The translations under genes and the position numbers were made by a program. This document shows positions 44,724-54,326 of a DNA stretch of 64,000 nucleotides, in pieces. Location: positions 1 through 64,000 of the forward strand of contig JAEZDC010000114.1 of NCBI GenBank assembly GCA_023429825.1. The letters are read 5' to 3'. Under the pieces are notes generated by a model, which saw only the letters and a list, made by a program, of their open reading frames with translations, did no database searches and was not told the DNA's origin. The stretch is from Bacteroidota bacterium. GTDB lineage: Bacteria; Bacteroidota; Bacteroidia; Chitinophagales; Chitinophagaceae. Numbering within the stretch: the stretch's first letter is position 1; each line of letters starts with the position of its first letter.

Positions 44724-47207
44724 ATGAAAACATTTTTATTGGGCTGTTTGAGCTTGCTGTGCATGTATTGTGCTACTGCCCAGTTCTCCTCCCTGCCATC
44801 CAACTTAAGCAATATCCGCTCCTCCGATATTTCGGATGAGCAACTCACCCTCATTGCCACCCAAATGGTACAAAGGGGCATTGATGATAATACCGTATAT
44901 CAACTCCTCATTCAAAGAGGTATGGTGGTTACAGAGGCGTCTACGTTAATAGAAAGATTGCAAAGAAAATTATTGACTGTTCCATCCACGAGCAATAACA
45001 ACAATAGCGTCTTAAATAATTCAACTAGCTACAATACCTTTAGCAATGAAAGATTGCCGAAAGATCTTTTAATACTTGATTCACTGGTCACTGTACCCAA
45101 TCCTAAAAAAATATTCGGTTTAGAAATTTTCAACAACGGTGTTTTAGATTTCAATCCTAATCTCAAGATCGCCACACCGATGAATTATATCATTGGGCCT
45201 GATGATGAGATTTCAATAAACATTTACGGCTACCAGGAGGCGAAATACAATCTGGTGGTGAGTCCTGATGGCGACATCACTATTCCTTTAGTAGGTTCAA
45301 TTTACGTGAGTGGGTTGACCATGGAACAAGCAACTTCCAAGATCAAGTCCAGATTAGCGAGTGCAGGTTATGCTAATATCAGAACCGGTTTGACCAAAGT
45401 GAATGTGAGCCTGGGTCGCATCAGGAGTATCAAAGTGACGATACTTGGTGAAGTAAAGAAGCCAGGCAGCTATACCTTGCCATCATTGGCCACTGCTTTC
45501 AATGCGCTGTATTTATCCGGTGGGCCTAATGATATCGGGAGCATGCGAAATATCCAGATCACCCGCAGAGGCAAAGTGATCGATACGCTGGATATGTATG
45601 ATTTTCTTATTAACGGAAACCAGACCGGTGATATCATGCTGAGAGACCAGGATGTTATACGGATTCCACCTTACCAGGTGAGGGTATCGTTAGAAGGTGA
45701 GGTTAAACGTAGTGGTTTATATGAAGTGAAACAAGGAGAAAGTTTAGAAAAGGTTTTGAATTATGCAGGCGGGTTTACTGATAGTGCTTTTACTGCGAGT
45801 ATCAAAGGGTATAAGCTCACCGACACTGAGAAAAAAATATTCGATATTCCTACCAGCCAGTTCAACAATTATTATCCTTCAAGAACCGAGAGTTTCGTGG
45901 TAGGTAAAGTGATAGACCGGTTTACTAACCGGGTTTCTATAAGCGGCTCGGTTTACCTTCCGGGGGAGTATGAGCTAAGCCAAGGAATGAAAGTGAGTGA
46001 GCTCTTGAAAAAGGCCCAGGGGTTAAAGGAAGATGCTTACCGCGACAGAGCGTACATCAGGCGATTGCGAGAAGATCTTTCGGAAGAGATGATCTCATTT
46101 AGTCCTGCCAATGTTTTAAACGGAACGGAAACTGATGTGCTTCTGAAGCGAGAAGATTCAGTGGCCATTGCGTCTATTTTCGATCTGAAAGAGAATTTCA
46201 CTGTCAGGGTGAATGGAGAAGTGCGAAATCCAGGTGAATTCCCGTACCGTGAGAATATGAGCGTTAAGGATATTATACTGTTAGCAGGCGGTTTCACCGA
46301 TGCCGCTGCAGTGCAAAACATTGAAATAGGGAGAAGACTTAAGCAAGATAAATACGATATGAGTGATTTGAAGATAGCTGCGGTCATTTCAATTGATTCA
46401 CTTAATTCATTAGCAACAAGAGGTGTTGATATAAAGCTTAATCCATGGGATGTAGTTGTGGTTCGGAAAAATCCAGGTTACAGACCACAGGTGAATGTGA
46501 AAGTTTTAGGTGAGGTGGTATTTCCAGGTGATTACGTACTCGGGAATAAGAGTGAAAGGGTGAGTGATATTATTAAACGTGCCGGAGGCCTTTCACCGGA
46601 GGCTTATACCAATGGGGCATATTTGACGAGAGTGAATGAGAAAGCTAAACAAACAGAAGAAAACGCAGAGATCAGTAAGCTTCAGACACAGTTAATCGAT
46701 AAGATCCAAACACAAATAAAAGATACTACCAACAAGGTGTCACAGGAAGTATTGAGACCATACGATCAAATTGCTATCAATCTTCATAAAATAATGCAGA
46801 ACCCCGGCAGTAAAGACGATATCATTTTACAAGAAGGTGACGTGTTAACGATCCCGCAGCAAAAAGCTGAGGTACGTATTAGTGGAGAGGTGCTGTTCCC
46901 TACCCAGATAGTTTATGAAGCCGGAATGGATTTCAAGGATTACATCAGCCGTGCCGGAGGATTTACCGACAATGCCCGTAAAAAAAGGATGTATGTGCTT
47001 TATCCAAACGGCAATGTGTCCAGGGTGAATAATTTTCTTTTCTTCAAATCATATCCCACACTTTCTCCGGGTGCCGAGATCATTGTGCCCAGAGCCAGTG
47101 ACCGCAAGAGAACGCCTTTAACAACCGGAGAATTAATTGGTGTGACGGCAGCCATTACTTCGATGGGTGGTGTGCTGATCGCTTTAATCAATTCACTGAA
47201 TAAATAA
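44724..47207 (+). CDS. Polysaccharide export outer-membrane protein (Wza type), block B
   Basis: 827 aa; same plan as 19164-21611: signal peptide (MKTFLLGCLSLLCMYCATAQ), short helical segment (SDEQLTLIATQMVQRGIDD), Poly_export domain at about 155-240 (YIIGPDDEISINIYG), serial SLBB domains (SLEGEVKRSGLYEVKQGESL; KVLGEVVFPGDYVLG; RISGEVLFPTQI) and a C-terminal hydrophobic helix. The two proteins share motifs such as IRSIKVTILG..KPGSYTLPSLAT, so they are paralogues. Heads a second, separate set of export and assembly genes. Confidence 0.93.
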   Translation: MKTFLLGCLSLLCMYCATAQFSSLPSNLSNIRSSDISDEQLTLIATQMVQRGIDDNTVYQLLIQRGMVVTEASTLIERLQRKLLTVPSTSNNNNSVLNNSTSYNTFSNERLPKDLLILDSLVTVPNPKKIFGLEIFNNGVLDFNPNLKIATPMNYIIGPDDEISINIYGYQEAKYNLVVSPDGDITIPLVGSIYVSGLTMEQATSKIKSRLASAGYANIRTGLTKVNVSLGRIRSIKVTILGEVKKPGSYTLPSLATAFNALYLSGGPNDIGSMRNIQITRRGKVIDTLDMYDFLINGNQTGDIMLRDQDVIRIPPYQVRVSLEGEVKRSGLYEVKQGESLEKVLNYAGGFTDSAFTASIKGYKLTDTEKKIFDIPTSQFNNYYPSRTESFVVGKVIDRFTNRVSISGSVYLPGEYELSQGMKVSELLKKAQGLKEDAYRDRAYIRRLREDLSEEMISFSPANVLNGTETDVLLKREDSVAIASIFDLKENFTVRVNGEVRNPGEFPYRENMSVKDIILLAGGFTDAAAVQNIEIGRRLKQDKYDMSDLKIAAVISIDSLNSLATRGVDIKLNPWDVVVVRKNPGYRPQVNVKVLGEVVFPGDYVLGNKSERVSDIIKRAGGLSPEAYTNGAYLTRVNEKAKQTEENAEISKLQTQLIDKIQTQIKDTTNKVSQEVLRPYDQIAINLHKIMQNPGSKDDIILQEGDVLTIPQQKAEVRISGEVLFPTQIVYEAGMDFKDYISRAGGFTDNARKKRMYVLYPNGNVSRVNNFLFFKSYPTLSPGAEIIVPRASDRKRTPLTTGELIGVTAAITSMGGVLIALINSLNK

Positions 47208-47210
47208 ATC

Positions 47211-48260
47211 ATGTCTAAAGAAGCCGTTTCAATACGAGATGTAGCGGATGGTATCTCCAATCTCACCCGTTGGATCATCTCTAAATGGTTGATCATTTCA
47301 ATAACGGGGTGCCTGTTTGGCGTTGGCGGTATTTTATATGCATGGTTTAAAAAGCCAACTTATGTTGCTGAACTGACGTTTGCGCCGGAGAATAATAAAT
47401 CTTCGGGTTTAGGTGCATACGCTGGGCTGGCCGCACAATTTGGTTTTGATATTGGTGGTGGTGGCGGATTCTTTTTTGAAGGTGATAATTTACTGGAGTT
47501 TTTTAAAAGCAAGATGCTCATAGAAACGGCATTATTAACGCCAGTAAAGACAGGCACTAATGAAACGCTTTTAATCAATCATTATATCCATACTTCGGCA
47601 TGGAAAGATAAGTTGCGAAAAAACCCGCGGTTGAGTGGCGTGCGGTTTCAATTGCCTTATGAAAAGAATGATCGCATCCGCGACAGTGTAATGAAGGAGA
47701 TCATAATGGAGATCAACAAAAAGTTGATCATAGATAGGGTTGATAAGAAGTTGAGTATCGTTATTGCCAAGATCGAGACACAGGATGAAATATTCTCGAA
47801 GCTTTTTGTGGAAACGATCGTTGCTTCGGGTATAAATTATTACATCGATTACCGCAGTAAAAAGAGCAGGGAGAATGTGTTGATCCTTGAACGGCAAACA
47901 GATTCGGTAAGAAATATTCTGCATGGAAATATTGCATCGGTTGCATCATCGACAGATCTTAATGTTAACCCGATCAGGCAAGTTGCGAAAACCGGGGCGA
48001 GGAGAAGAGAGATAGATGTGCAGGCAAATTCACAGCTATATGCGGAGTTATTAAAGCAACTGGAGCTTTCCAGGATCGCATTGCGTAAGGAAACGCCATT
48101 GATCGAAATTATAGAGCGCCCTTATTACCCGTTACAGAAAATAAAACCCGGCAGGTTAAAAACCGGGATTATCTGGGGTATCACGGGAGTTGTTGTCGCT
48201 GTCATTATTTTAGTTGCCATGCGATGGTTTAAGATAGAGTATGCTAAAGCTAAAGTTTAA
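47211..48260 (+). CDS. Chain-length determinant / Wzz-family protein, block B
   Basis: 349 aa with helices at about 27-45 (LIISITGCLFGVGGILYAW) and 315-335 (GIIWGITGVVVAVIILVAM), and IIERPYYPLQKIKPGRL before the second. Similar design to 21616-22749 (both have a Gly-rich GLxAQFGxDxG segment), but shorter. Three bases after the Wza-type gene. Confidence 0.88.
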   Translation: MSKEAVSIRDVADGISNLTRWIISKWLIISITGCLFGVGGILYAWFKKPTYVAELTFAPENNKSSGLGAYAGLAAQFGFDIGGGGGFFFEGDNLLEFFKSKMLIETALLTPVKTGTNETLLINHYIHTSAWKDKLRKNPRLSGVRFQLPYEKNDRIRDSVMKEIIMEINKKLIIDRVDKKLSIVIAKIETQDEIFSKLFVETIVASGINYYIDYRSKKSRENVLILERQTDSVRNILHGNIASVASSTDLNVNPIRQVAKTGARRREIDVQANSQLYAELLKQLELSRIALRKETPLIEIIERPYYPLQKIKPGRLKTGIIWGITGVVVAVIILVAMRWFKIEYAKAKV

Positions 48261-48264
48261 ATAG

Positions 48265-49011
48265 ATGAGCCAGATAAAGACTCAAAAGGATTGGACAGCG
48301 TTAGAGGTGGGCCGTTTTTGGGACTGGATGAACCAAACGAAAAGAGTGCAGTATTTCTCTGAAGGAATAGGTGATGGATTGGTTAAGTTTTTCGGACAGC
48401 ATATCAGTCTCAAAGGTGATGTATTAGATTTTGGATGTGGTACCGGGTATTTTTTGAGTAAACTCCCCAAGCAATGTACTCTACATGGTTTGGACTTTTC
48501 TTTTTCGTCTGTAGACAGTGCAAAAGCATTATTAGCATCCAAAGCGAATTTAGGAGAGGTTGTATTCGTGCAGGATCTGCCGAGTAGTTTTCCGACGGAT
48601 AAGTTTGATGTTATCTTCCTGATAGAAACGATCGAGCATTTAAATGATTTTTTTTTAGACAGTGTACTACAAGAGTTGCACAGATTATTAAAGCCTGGCG
48701 GGAGGTTGGTGATCACCACTCCACATAATGAAGACATAGATGCTCATACTGTATATTGCCCTTTTTGCGATAGTGAGTTCCATCATATGCAGCATATGCA
48801 AAAGTTCACCGTACAAAGTATGACGGAGCTTTTGAAAAAGTATCATTTCAATGTGCTTAATTGCTTTGCCGATGATCTTTATAAATACCAGTTCCCGGTT
48901 AAATACGCGGTAAAAGAACTTGGTAAATTAGTTCTCAATCCTATTTTAAAGTTAAACAAGCCTCCTTTTCTAAAGCCTAACTTAGTAGCGATTGTTACCA
49001 AAGACCAGTAA
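48265..49011 (+). CDS. SAM-dependent methyltransferase
   Basis: 248 aa class I fold: DVLDFGCGTGYFLSKLP, then LDFSFSSVDSAKALL and DVIFLIETIEHLNDFFLD, and a post-motif typical of small-molecule methyltransferases (LHRLLKPGGRLVITTPH). CPFCDSEFHHMQHMQKF could hold a metal but is also common in this subfamily. Presumably modifies a block B sugar or its lipid carrier. Confidence 0.82.
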   Translation: MSQIKTQKDWTALEVGRFWDWMNQTKRVQYFSEGIGDGLVKFFGQHISLKGDVLDFGCGTGYFLSKLPKQCTLHGLDFSFSSVDSAKALLASKANLGEVVFVQDLPSSFPTDKFDVIFLIETIEHLNDFFLDSVLQELHRLLKPGGRLVITTPHNEDIDAHTVYCPFCDSEFHHMQHMQKFTVQSMTELLKKYHFNVLNCFADDLYKYQFPVKYAVKELGKLVLNPILKLNKPPFLKPNLVAIVTKDQ

Positions 49012-50251
49012 GTATTTTGCGATCTTTTTTGATGGCAAGAAAAGGCTCTTCACTAATATAGTCTCACTCTATTTTTTACAGGGAATCAACTATCTCATCC
49101 CTTATCTTGTTCTCCCGCTTCTTTCCCGGAAGTTAAATGTGAGCGAGATGGGAATGTATTTTTATTTACTCGCCGTTATCGGGTATGCAAATACAGTAGT
49201 AACGTATGGGTTTAATCTTACTGCAACAAAGAACATTTCCCAAAATATCAATCGATTTGAAAAACTGAAGGCTATCTTTTCAGAAACCATCTCGTCCAAG
49301 CTTTTACTGAGTATGGTTTCGGCTGCAGGGGTTTACCTTTTTTTACAAAGCAGCAAGGATGTACATTCTTTACGGTTCGGTTTAGTTATTTGCGTTTATT
49401 TACTATCAAGCGCATTCATAGTGGACTGGCTTTTCCAGGGATTGGAACAAATGTATTTTGCTGCGTTATTGAATGTCATCGCTAAGGCAGTATTTTTTGT
49501 TGCCGTTGCGTTCACTGCTGATCTTACCTTAGAAACTGTACTTGTTTATTTAAGTATTAGCAATATCATTTCCGCTATTCTGTATATAGCTCTTGCTAAA
49601 TATAAACATGGGTTAAGCTTTTCATTATCCAGCTTTTATTCGATAAAGCGAACACTTAACGAGGGATGTTTTTTTTTTCTGAGCCAAATGCTTGTTTTGT
49701 TTTACACTACGATCAATGTAATCGTTCTTAAACATTTGTCCTCACTGGAGGATGTTTCTGTTTATTCATTTGCAGAAAGACTATTTTATTTTTTTAGTGC
49801 AGTATTCTTTCCGTTAAGCAGCGCATTGTTTCCGAGGTTTGCCTCTTTATACCAGGCAGATAGAAAAAAGTTCGAGGCTCTTTTTCATAAGGTTTTCAAA
49901 ATATATTTTATTGCAGGTATTGGTTTTGCGGCTTTCTGCATTGGGTTTGCGCCGTACATGGTGATGGTCATTGCGGGTAATGAGAATAGCACTTCTATCA
50001 TTTGCCTTCGGATTATGGGTCTTGCCATTCCTTTGGTGCCCCTGGGTGCTTTGTATTCACAACTTTCGGTAATTACGAATGCATCAAATAAGCTGGTGCA
50101 GGTATTATTGATAGTAGCTTGTGTAAATGTGATATTATGTTATCCTGTCATCAAGTTATATTCGATCTATGGTTTAGCCAGCCTCACTGTGGTTGTTTAT
50201 TTTTTGGTTGCATTTCTTTTACATTTTAAACTAAAGCCTCTTATTCGATAA
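48992..50251 (+). CDS. Oligosaccharide flippase (Wzx type), block B
   Basis: 419 aa, about 12 hydrophobic helices; the start (FTNIVSLYFLQGINYLIPYL) is typical of MOP-family exporters for O-antigen units. It begins at TTG 48992, 20 bases inside the methyltransferase; no in-frame ATG nearby is better. Its stop shares one base with the next ATG. Confidence 0.87.
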   Translation: MLPKTSKYFAIFFDGKKRLFTNIVSLYFLQGINYLIPYLVLPLLSRKLNVSEMGMYFYLLAVIGYANTVVTYGFNLTATKNISQNINRFEKLKAIFSETISSKLLLSMVSAAGVYLFLQSSKDVHSLRFGLVICVYLLSSAFIVDWLFQGLEQMYFAALLNVIAKAVFFVAVAFTADLTLETVLVYLSISNIISAILYIALAKYKHGLSFSLSSFYSIKRTLNEGCFFFLSQMLVLFYTTINVIVLKHLSSLEDVSVYSFAERLFYFFSAVFFPLSSALFPRFASLYQADRKKFEALFHKVFKIYFIAGIGFAAFCIGFAPYMVMVIAGNENSTSIICLRIMGLAIPLVPLGALYSQLSVITNASNKLVQVLLIVACVNVILCYPVIKLYSIYGLASLTVVVYFLVAFLLHFKLKPLIR

Positions 50252-52158
50252 TGTGCGGCATTGCAGCATTTTTTGATTTCACTAAAAAGTCGGGTCTAGA
50301 TACCCTTAAAGCCATCACCGATACTGTTACGCATCGTGGCCCCGATTCGTCAGGATATGAATTAATTGAAACTGCCGAAGCTAATGTTGGTTTAGGGCAT
50401 AGGCGATTATCCATCATTGATCTTTCTGAGGCAGGGCATCAACCTATGTTCAACAAAGCCGGTGATGTATGTATCATTTTCAATGGAGAGATATACAATT
50501 ATAAGGAACTAAAAACGGAGCTTGAGTCAAAAGGCTTATCATTCAGATCGAATTCAGACACAGAAGTGATACTGGAAGCTTATTCAATTTACGGGATCGA
50601 ATGCATTCATAAATTCATCGGGATGTTTGCATTCATATTGTATGATCGTCAAAAAAACAAAGTTTTCATTGTTAGAGACAGAGCCGGCGTAAAGCCCTTA
50701 TACTATTCTTTTCAAAATAGTGTATTCATTGCGGGATCAGAGTTGAAAGTACTGATGGCACACCCTGCATTTGTGAAGAAGCAAAATCACAATTCAGTTT
50801 TCAGCTTTATCAATTACGGATATATCCCTGCTTCGAATACTATTTTCCAAAATGCTCATAAACTTCAAGCTGGTCATTATATTGAATTGAACCTTTTGAC
50901 AAAACAACATACCGAACATTGTTATTGGGATGCGGTTGAATTTTATAAAACGGGTACCCTACAGATAAGTCTTCCTGAAGCGGAAGAACAACTGGAGTCT
51001 TTGCTCCTGGGTGCATCGAAGTACAGGATGGTAGCTGATGTACCGGTAGGCGTTTTTTTAAGTGGCGGTTATGATAGCAGCCTGATCACTGCCATGTTGC
51101 AGAAGCAGTTTGGAAATATCAGAACATTCTCTATAGGTTTTGAAGAGGCTGGTTATAACGAAGCTGCAGACGCCAAAAAAGTGGCTGCATATCTAGGGAC
51201 AATTCATACTGAAAAATATTGTTCAAAAAAGGAAGCCCAGGATATCATACCTACACTCTCGTATTACTATGATGAACCTTTCGGCGATGCTTCGGCGATC
51301 CCTACTATATTGGTTAGTAAGTTAGCAAAGGAGTATGTAAAGGTATCCCTGTCTTCTGATGCCGGAGATGAATTGTTTGGCGGTTATAATAAATACAGTA
51401 ATGCGCTTCTATCGCAACAGTTCAAAAGAAAGGTCCCGGTATTTGCTCAAAAAATTGCAGGGATAGCCTTTGCAAATCTTCCTGTTTCCGTTATATCAAA
51501 AGTCAGAAAGAAATACACGCCTAAAGATCTAATCAATAAATTTTCAAAAGCACTCACGGAAAACCTGGATGCCTTTGGAGTGATGCATCTTATTTCAAAA
51601 TCATATGGTGATGAGAAAAGTCTAAAGAAGTTATTTGGGCCTCCGGTGGATTTCGCCAGCTCTAATTTTAATTCTATTAATGAATTAAAGGGATACGGTG
51701 ATATTACGAGAATGTTGGCAGTGGATTATAAAACCTACCTGGTAGATGATATTCTTACAAAGGTGGACAGGGCTACCATGTCGGTTTCGTTGGAGGGAAG
51801 AGAGCCATTATTGGATCACCGGTTGCTGGAGTTTGCTGCGAAGTTGCCTGATGAGTACAAAATAAAGGGCCTGTCGAAGAAAGTTATTCTAAAGAATATC
51901 ACACACAAATACCTTCCTAAGCAGATCATGGACCGACCTAAGATGGGCTTTGGTGTTCCTGTTGCAGAGTGGATGAGAGAAGACCTGAGAGACCTATTTG
52001 ATGAGTATATTTCAACCGCCAGGCTGAAAAACGCCGGGATATTCAACGATAAAAATATCCTGGATTGGAAACATAAGTACTATGCAGGTGATACTTCCTA
52101 CTTTACTACACTTTGGTATATTTTCAATTATATGATGTGGCATGAGCGCTGGTCGTAA
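50251..52158 (+). CDS. asnB: Asparagine synthase (glutamine-hydrolysing) homologue
   Basis: 635 aa. Class II glutaminase with Cys2 exposed after Met removal (MCGIAAFFD), GHRRLSIIDLS and NSDTEVILEAY; the synthase half has the PP-loop FLSGGYDSSL. In polysaccharide clusters AsnB homologues usually amidate uronic acids in the glycan, and a UDP-glucuronate epimerase lies in this block. Translationally coupled to the flippase (TAATG). Confidence 0.9.
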   Translation: MCGIAAFFDFTKKSGLDTLKAITDTVTHRGPDSSGYELIETAEANVGLGHRRLSIIDLSEAGHQPMFNKAGDVCIIFNGEIYNYKELKTELESKGLSFRSNSDTEVILEAYSIYGIECIHKFIGMFAFILYDRQKNKVFIVRDRAGVKPLYYSFQNSVFIAGSELKVLMAHPAFVKKQNHNSVFSFINYGYIPASNTIFQNAHKLQAGHYIELNLLTKQHTEHCYWDAVEFYKTGTLQISLPEAEEQLESLLLGASKYRMVADVPVGVFLSGGYDSSLITAMLQKQFGNIRTFSIGFEEAGYNEAADAKKVAAYLGTIHTEKYCSKKEAQDIIPTLSYYYDEPFGDASAIPTILVSKLAKEYVKVSLSSDAGDELFGGYNKYSNALLSQQFKRKVPVFAQKIAGIAFANLPVSVISKVRKKYTPKDLINKFSKALTENLDAFGVMHLISKSYGDEKSLKKLFGPPVDFASSNFNSINELKGYGDITRMLAVDYKTYLVDDILTKVDRATMSVSLEGREPLLDHRLLEFAAKLPDEYKIKGLSKKVILKNITHKYLPKQIMDRPKMGFGVPVAEWMREDLRDLFDEYISTARLKNAGIFNDKNILDWKHKYYAGDTSYFTTLWYIFNYMMWHERWS

Positions 52159-53221
52159 AAAAATTTTATTTATTATACCTGCCTTAAGAAATGGGGGTAC
52201 AGAAAAAGTGGCCTACACTTTATTCAATAACCTGGATGACAAAAAGTTCAACAAAATTTTCCTAATTCTGGATCGCGTTTATTCTGAAAATTTTACTTTG
52301 AGTAAAGATTTTGTTGAATTACATAAGCCTAATGTGCTTCAGTCCGCACTTACGTTGAGAAGAGAGATCAATGCACAAAAGCCGGATATTATTGTTGGTT
52401 TTATAGATCACCTGAACGTATTGCTTGCATTGTTTAAAAAGCTTCGTTTTTTTAAAGCTACCCTGATACTACGCTCGTCTGTTGTGTTATCGGATTATCT
52501 CGTTTCTCAAAAAAAAAGACACATCAGCTTACTTTCCCACTTGTTTTACAAAACTGCAGATCTCATTATATGCCAATCAAAGTATATGATGCAGGATTTC
52601 AAAAATAATTTCGGGGTGAGCGATGACCAACTTCGGTTATTATACAACCCGATTGATTTGAATCATTTAACAAGAAGAGGAGACGAAGCCATGCCCATTT
52701 CGTTTCACAAAAACCGGTTCAATCTAGTAGCGGTGGGCAATTTAAGGAAGGAGAAGTCTTATTTAAGAATGATCGAGGGCTTTGCTCTCCTGAAAAAAGA
52801 TAAGTTTCATTTGTATATAGTCGGAGAAGGAGTTATGCGAAATGAAATTGAAGGGAGGATAAAAGAATTGCAACTTGAGGCTTCCATAACATTACTTGGC
52901 AATGTTGAAAATCCATTACCGATCATAAAAAATGCAGACCTCTTTATAACCTCTTCATCTATCGAGGGATATTCTAATTCAGTAATAGAGGCCTTTTGCT
53001 TTGAAAAACCTGTGATAGCTTTCGCCGATCTTCCCGGAGTTGCTGAATTGGTACAAGATGGCGAAAATGGGTTCCTTGCAACTTCTTCTGCAGGATATGC
53101 TGCATGCATAGAAAAAGCTTCGGTTATGGAATTTAATAGGGAAGCATTCCGTTTCATCTTACAGAGGCACGAGCTAAAAACCTGTATGTCGGAATTCAAT
53201 AAAATTCTGCTGAATGCCTGA
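52142..53221 (+). CDS. GT4-family glycosyltransferase
   Basis: 359 aa. N-terminal LFIIPALRNGGTEKVAYTLF, C-terminal VAVGNLRKEKSYLRMIEGF and FITSSSIEGYSNSVIEAF (E-x7-E). The ATG lies 17 bases inside asnB. Likely adds one sugar of the block B unit. Confidence 0.88.
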   Translation: MSAGRKKILFIIPALRNGGTEKVAYTLFNNLDDKKFNKIFLILDRVYSENFTLSKDFVELHKPNVLQSALTLRREINAQKPDIIVGFIDHLNVLLALFKKLRFFKATLILRSSVVLSDYLVSQKKRHISLLSHLFYKTADLIICQSKYMMQDFKNNFGVSDDQLRLLYNPIDLNHLTRRGDEAMPISFHKNRFNLVAVGNLRKEKSYLRMIEGFALLKKDKFHLYIVGEGVMRNEIEGRIKELQLEASITLLGNVENPLPIIKNADLFITSSSIEGYSNSVIEAFCFEKPVIAFADLPGVAELVQDGENGFLATSSAGYAACIEKASVMEFNREAFRFILQRHELKTCMSEFNKILLNA

Positions 53222-54326
53222 CAAGGTTTTGATAATCGATCATGGAAAGGATGTGGCTGGTGGTCAACGCAGCCTGGTATCTTTTCTTTCGCTTGCAAAA
53301 AAAAACAGCAGACTGGGTTTTGTGGTCCTTCTTAACAGGCAGAATACAGAACTACAGGATCTTTTAGCAGGTATTGAAATACCTTTTTTTTGTTTTGATT
53401 TTTCAAAGAACATTTTAATAAAATTCCTCACCATTCCCAAGGCAATCTTTTCTATCAACAAGAAGTACCGCTTCAAAGTATTTTATGGGAATACTTTTGA
53501 AGGTGGGGTATGGGCTATTTATTTAAAATATGTTTTCTCGAAGCCGGCTATTTTCCGGGCGCGGCTTGCAGTAGATATACACAATCATGGCTTCATTGAT
53601 AAATTTCTTGTGAAGCATGCTAACCTGGTCTTTGCAAATAGCCACTATGTAAAGCGATCGTTTGAAAACCGTTTCCATTTACATGATAGCGATAAAATCA
53701 AAGTGATCTATAACCCGGTGCCTGCCAATCCACTTGGGGTAATCAAGGCGCAACAGGGGCCTAAAGAAAAATTTGTTTTTGCGATAATCGGCCGTATCCA
53801 GGATATCAAAAACCAATTAGAAGGCGTAAGGGCATTTGAGTTGGCATGGGCTCAAGAAAAGAATATAAGGCTTTGGTTGATCGGGCAGCCAGATGTATTT
53901 GATAAAGGAAAATATTATCAGCGTTTAGTAGAATATGTTCGTGAAAGAAGACTGGAAGACGTTGTTGTATTTATTCCTTACGTAAAAAAAATTGAAGAGA
54001 TACTTCTGCAAATTGATGTTGCTATTAATTGCAATGCAGGTGAAGCATTATCAAGATCTATGTTCGAAACACAAATGGCCGGGATCCCTAATATTGCTGC
54101 ATCAGGTGGTGGTAATATCGAATTGATTACTCATGAACACACGGGATTATTGTACGAGGCAGGAAATGTAGAAGCGCTATCACAAAATATGTTGAGGCTA
54201 TCTCATGATCGAGTGCTTTACCAAGATATATCAGCCGCCTCCATTAAGATGGTAAATGAAAAGTTCTCGTTACAGCAAACGGTTATAAAAGAAATCAACA
54301 CCATTAACTCGTTGCTTTCAATATGA
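53214..54326 (+). CDS. GT4-family glycosyltransferase
   Basis: 370 aa GT-B enzyme. N-terminus LIIDHGKDVAGGQRSLVSFL, a Rossmann linker at VIYNPVPANP, and C-terminal FAIIGRIQDIKNQLEGVRAF, then CNAGEALSRSMFETQMAGIP with the E-x7-E acid pair. Overlaps the neighbours by 8 and 4 bases. Confidence 0.87.
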   Translation: MPDKVLIIDHGKDVAGGQRSLVSFLSLAKKNSRLGFVVLLNRQNTELQDLLAGIEIPFFCFDFSKNILIKFLTIPKAIFSINKKYRFKVFYGNTFEGGVWAIYLKYVFSKPAIFRARLAVDIHNHGFIDKFLVKHANLVFANSHYVKRSFENRFHLHDSDKIKVIYNPVPANPLGVIKAQQGPKEKFVFAIIGRIQDIKNQLEGVRAFELAWAQEKNIRLWLIGQPDVFDKGKYYQRLVEYVRERRLEDVVVFIPYVKKIEEILLQIDVAINCNAGEALSRSMFETQMAGIPNIAASGGGNIELITHEHTGLLYEAGNVEALSQNMLRLSHDRVLYQDISAASIKMVNEKFSLQQTVIKEINTINSLLSI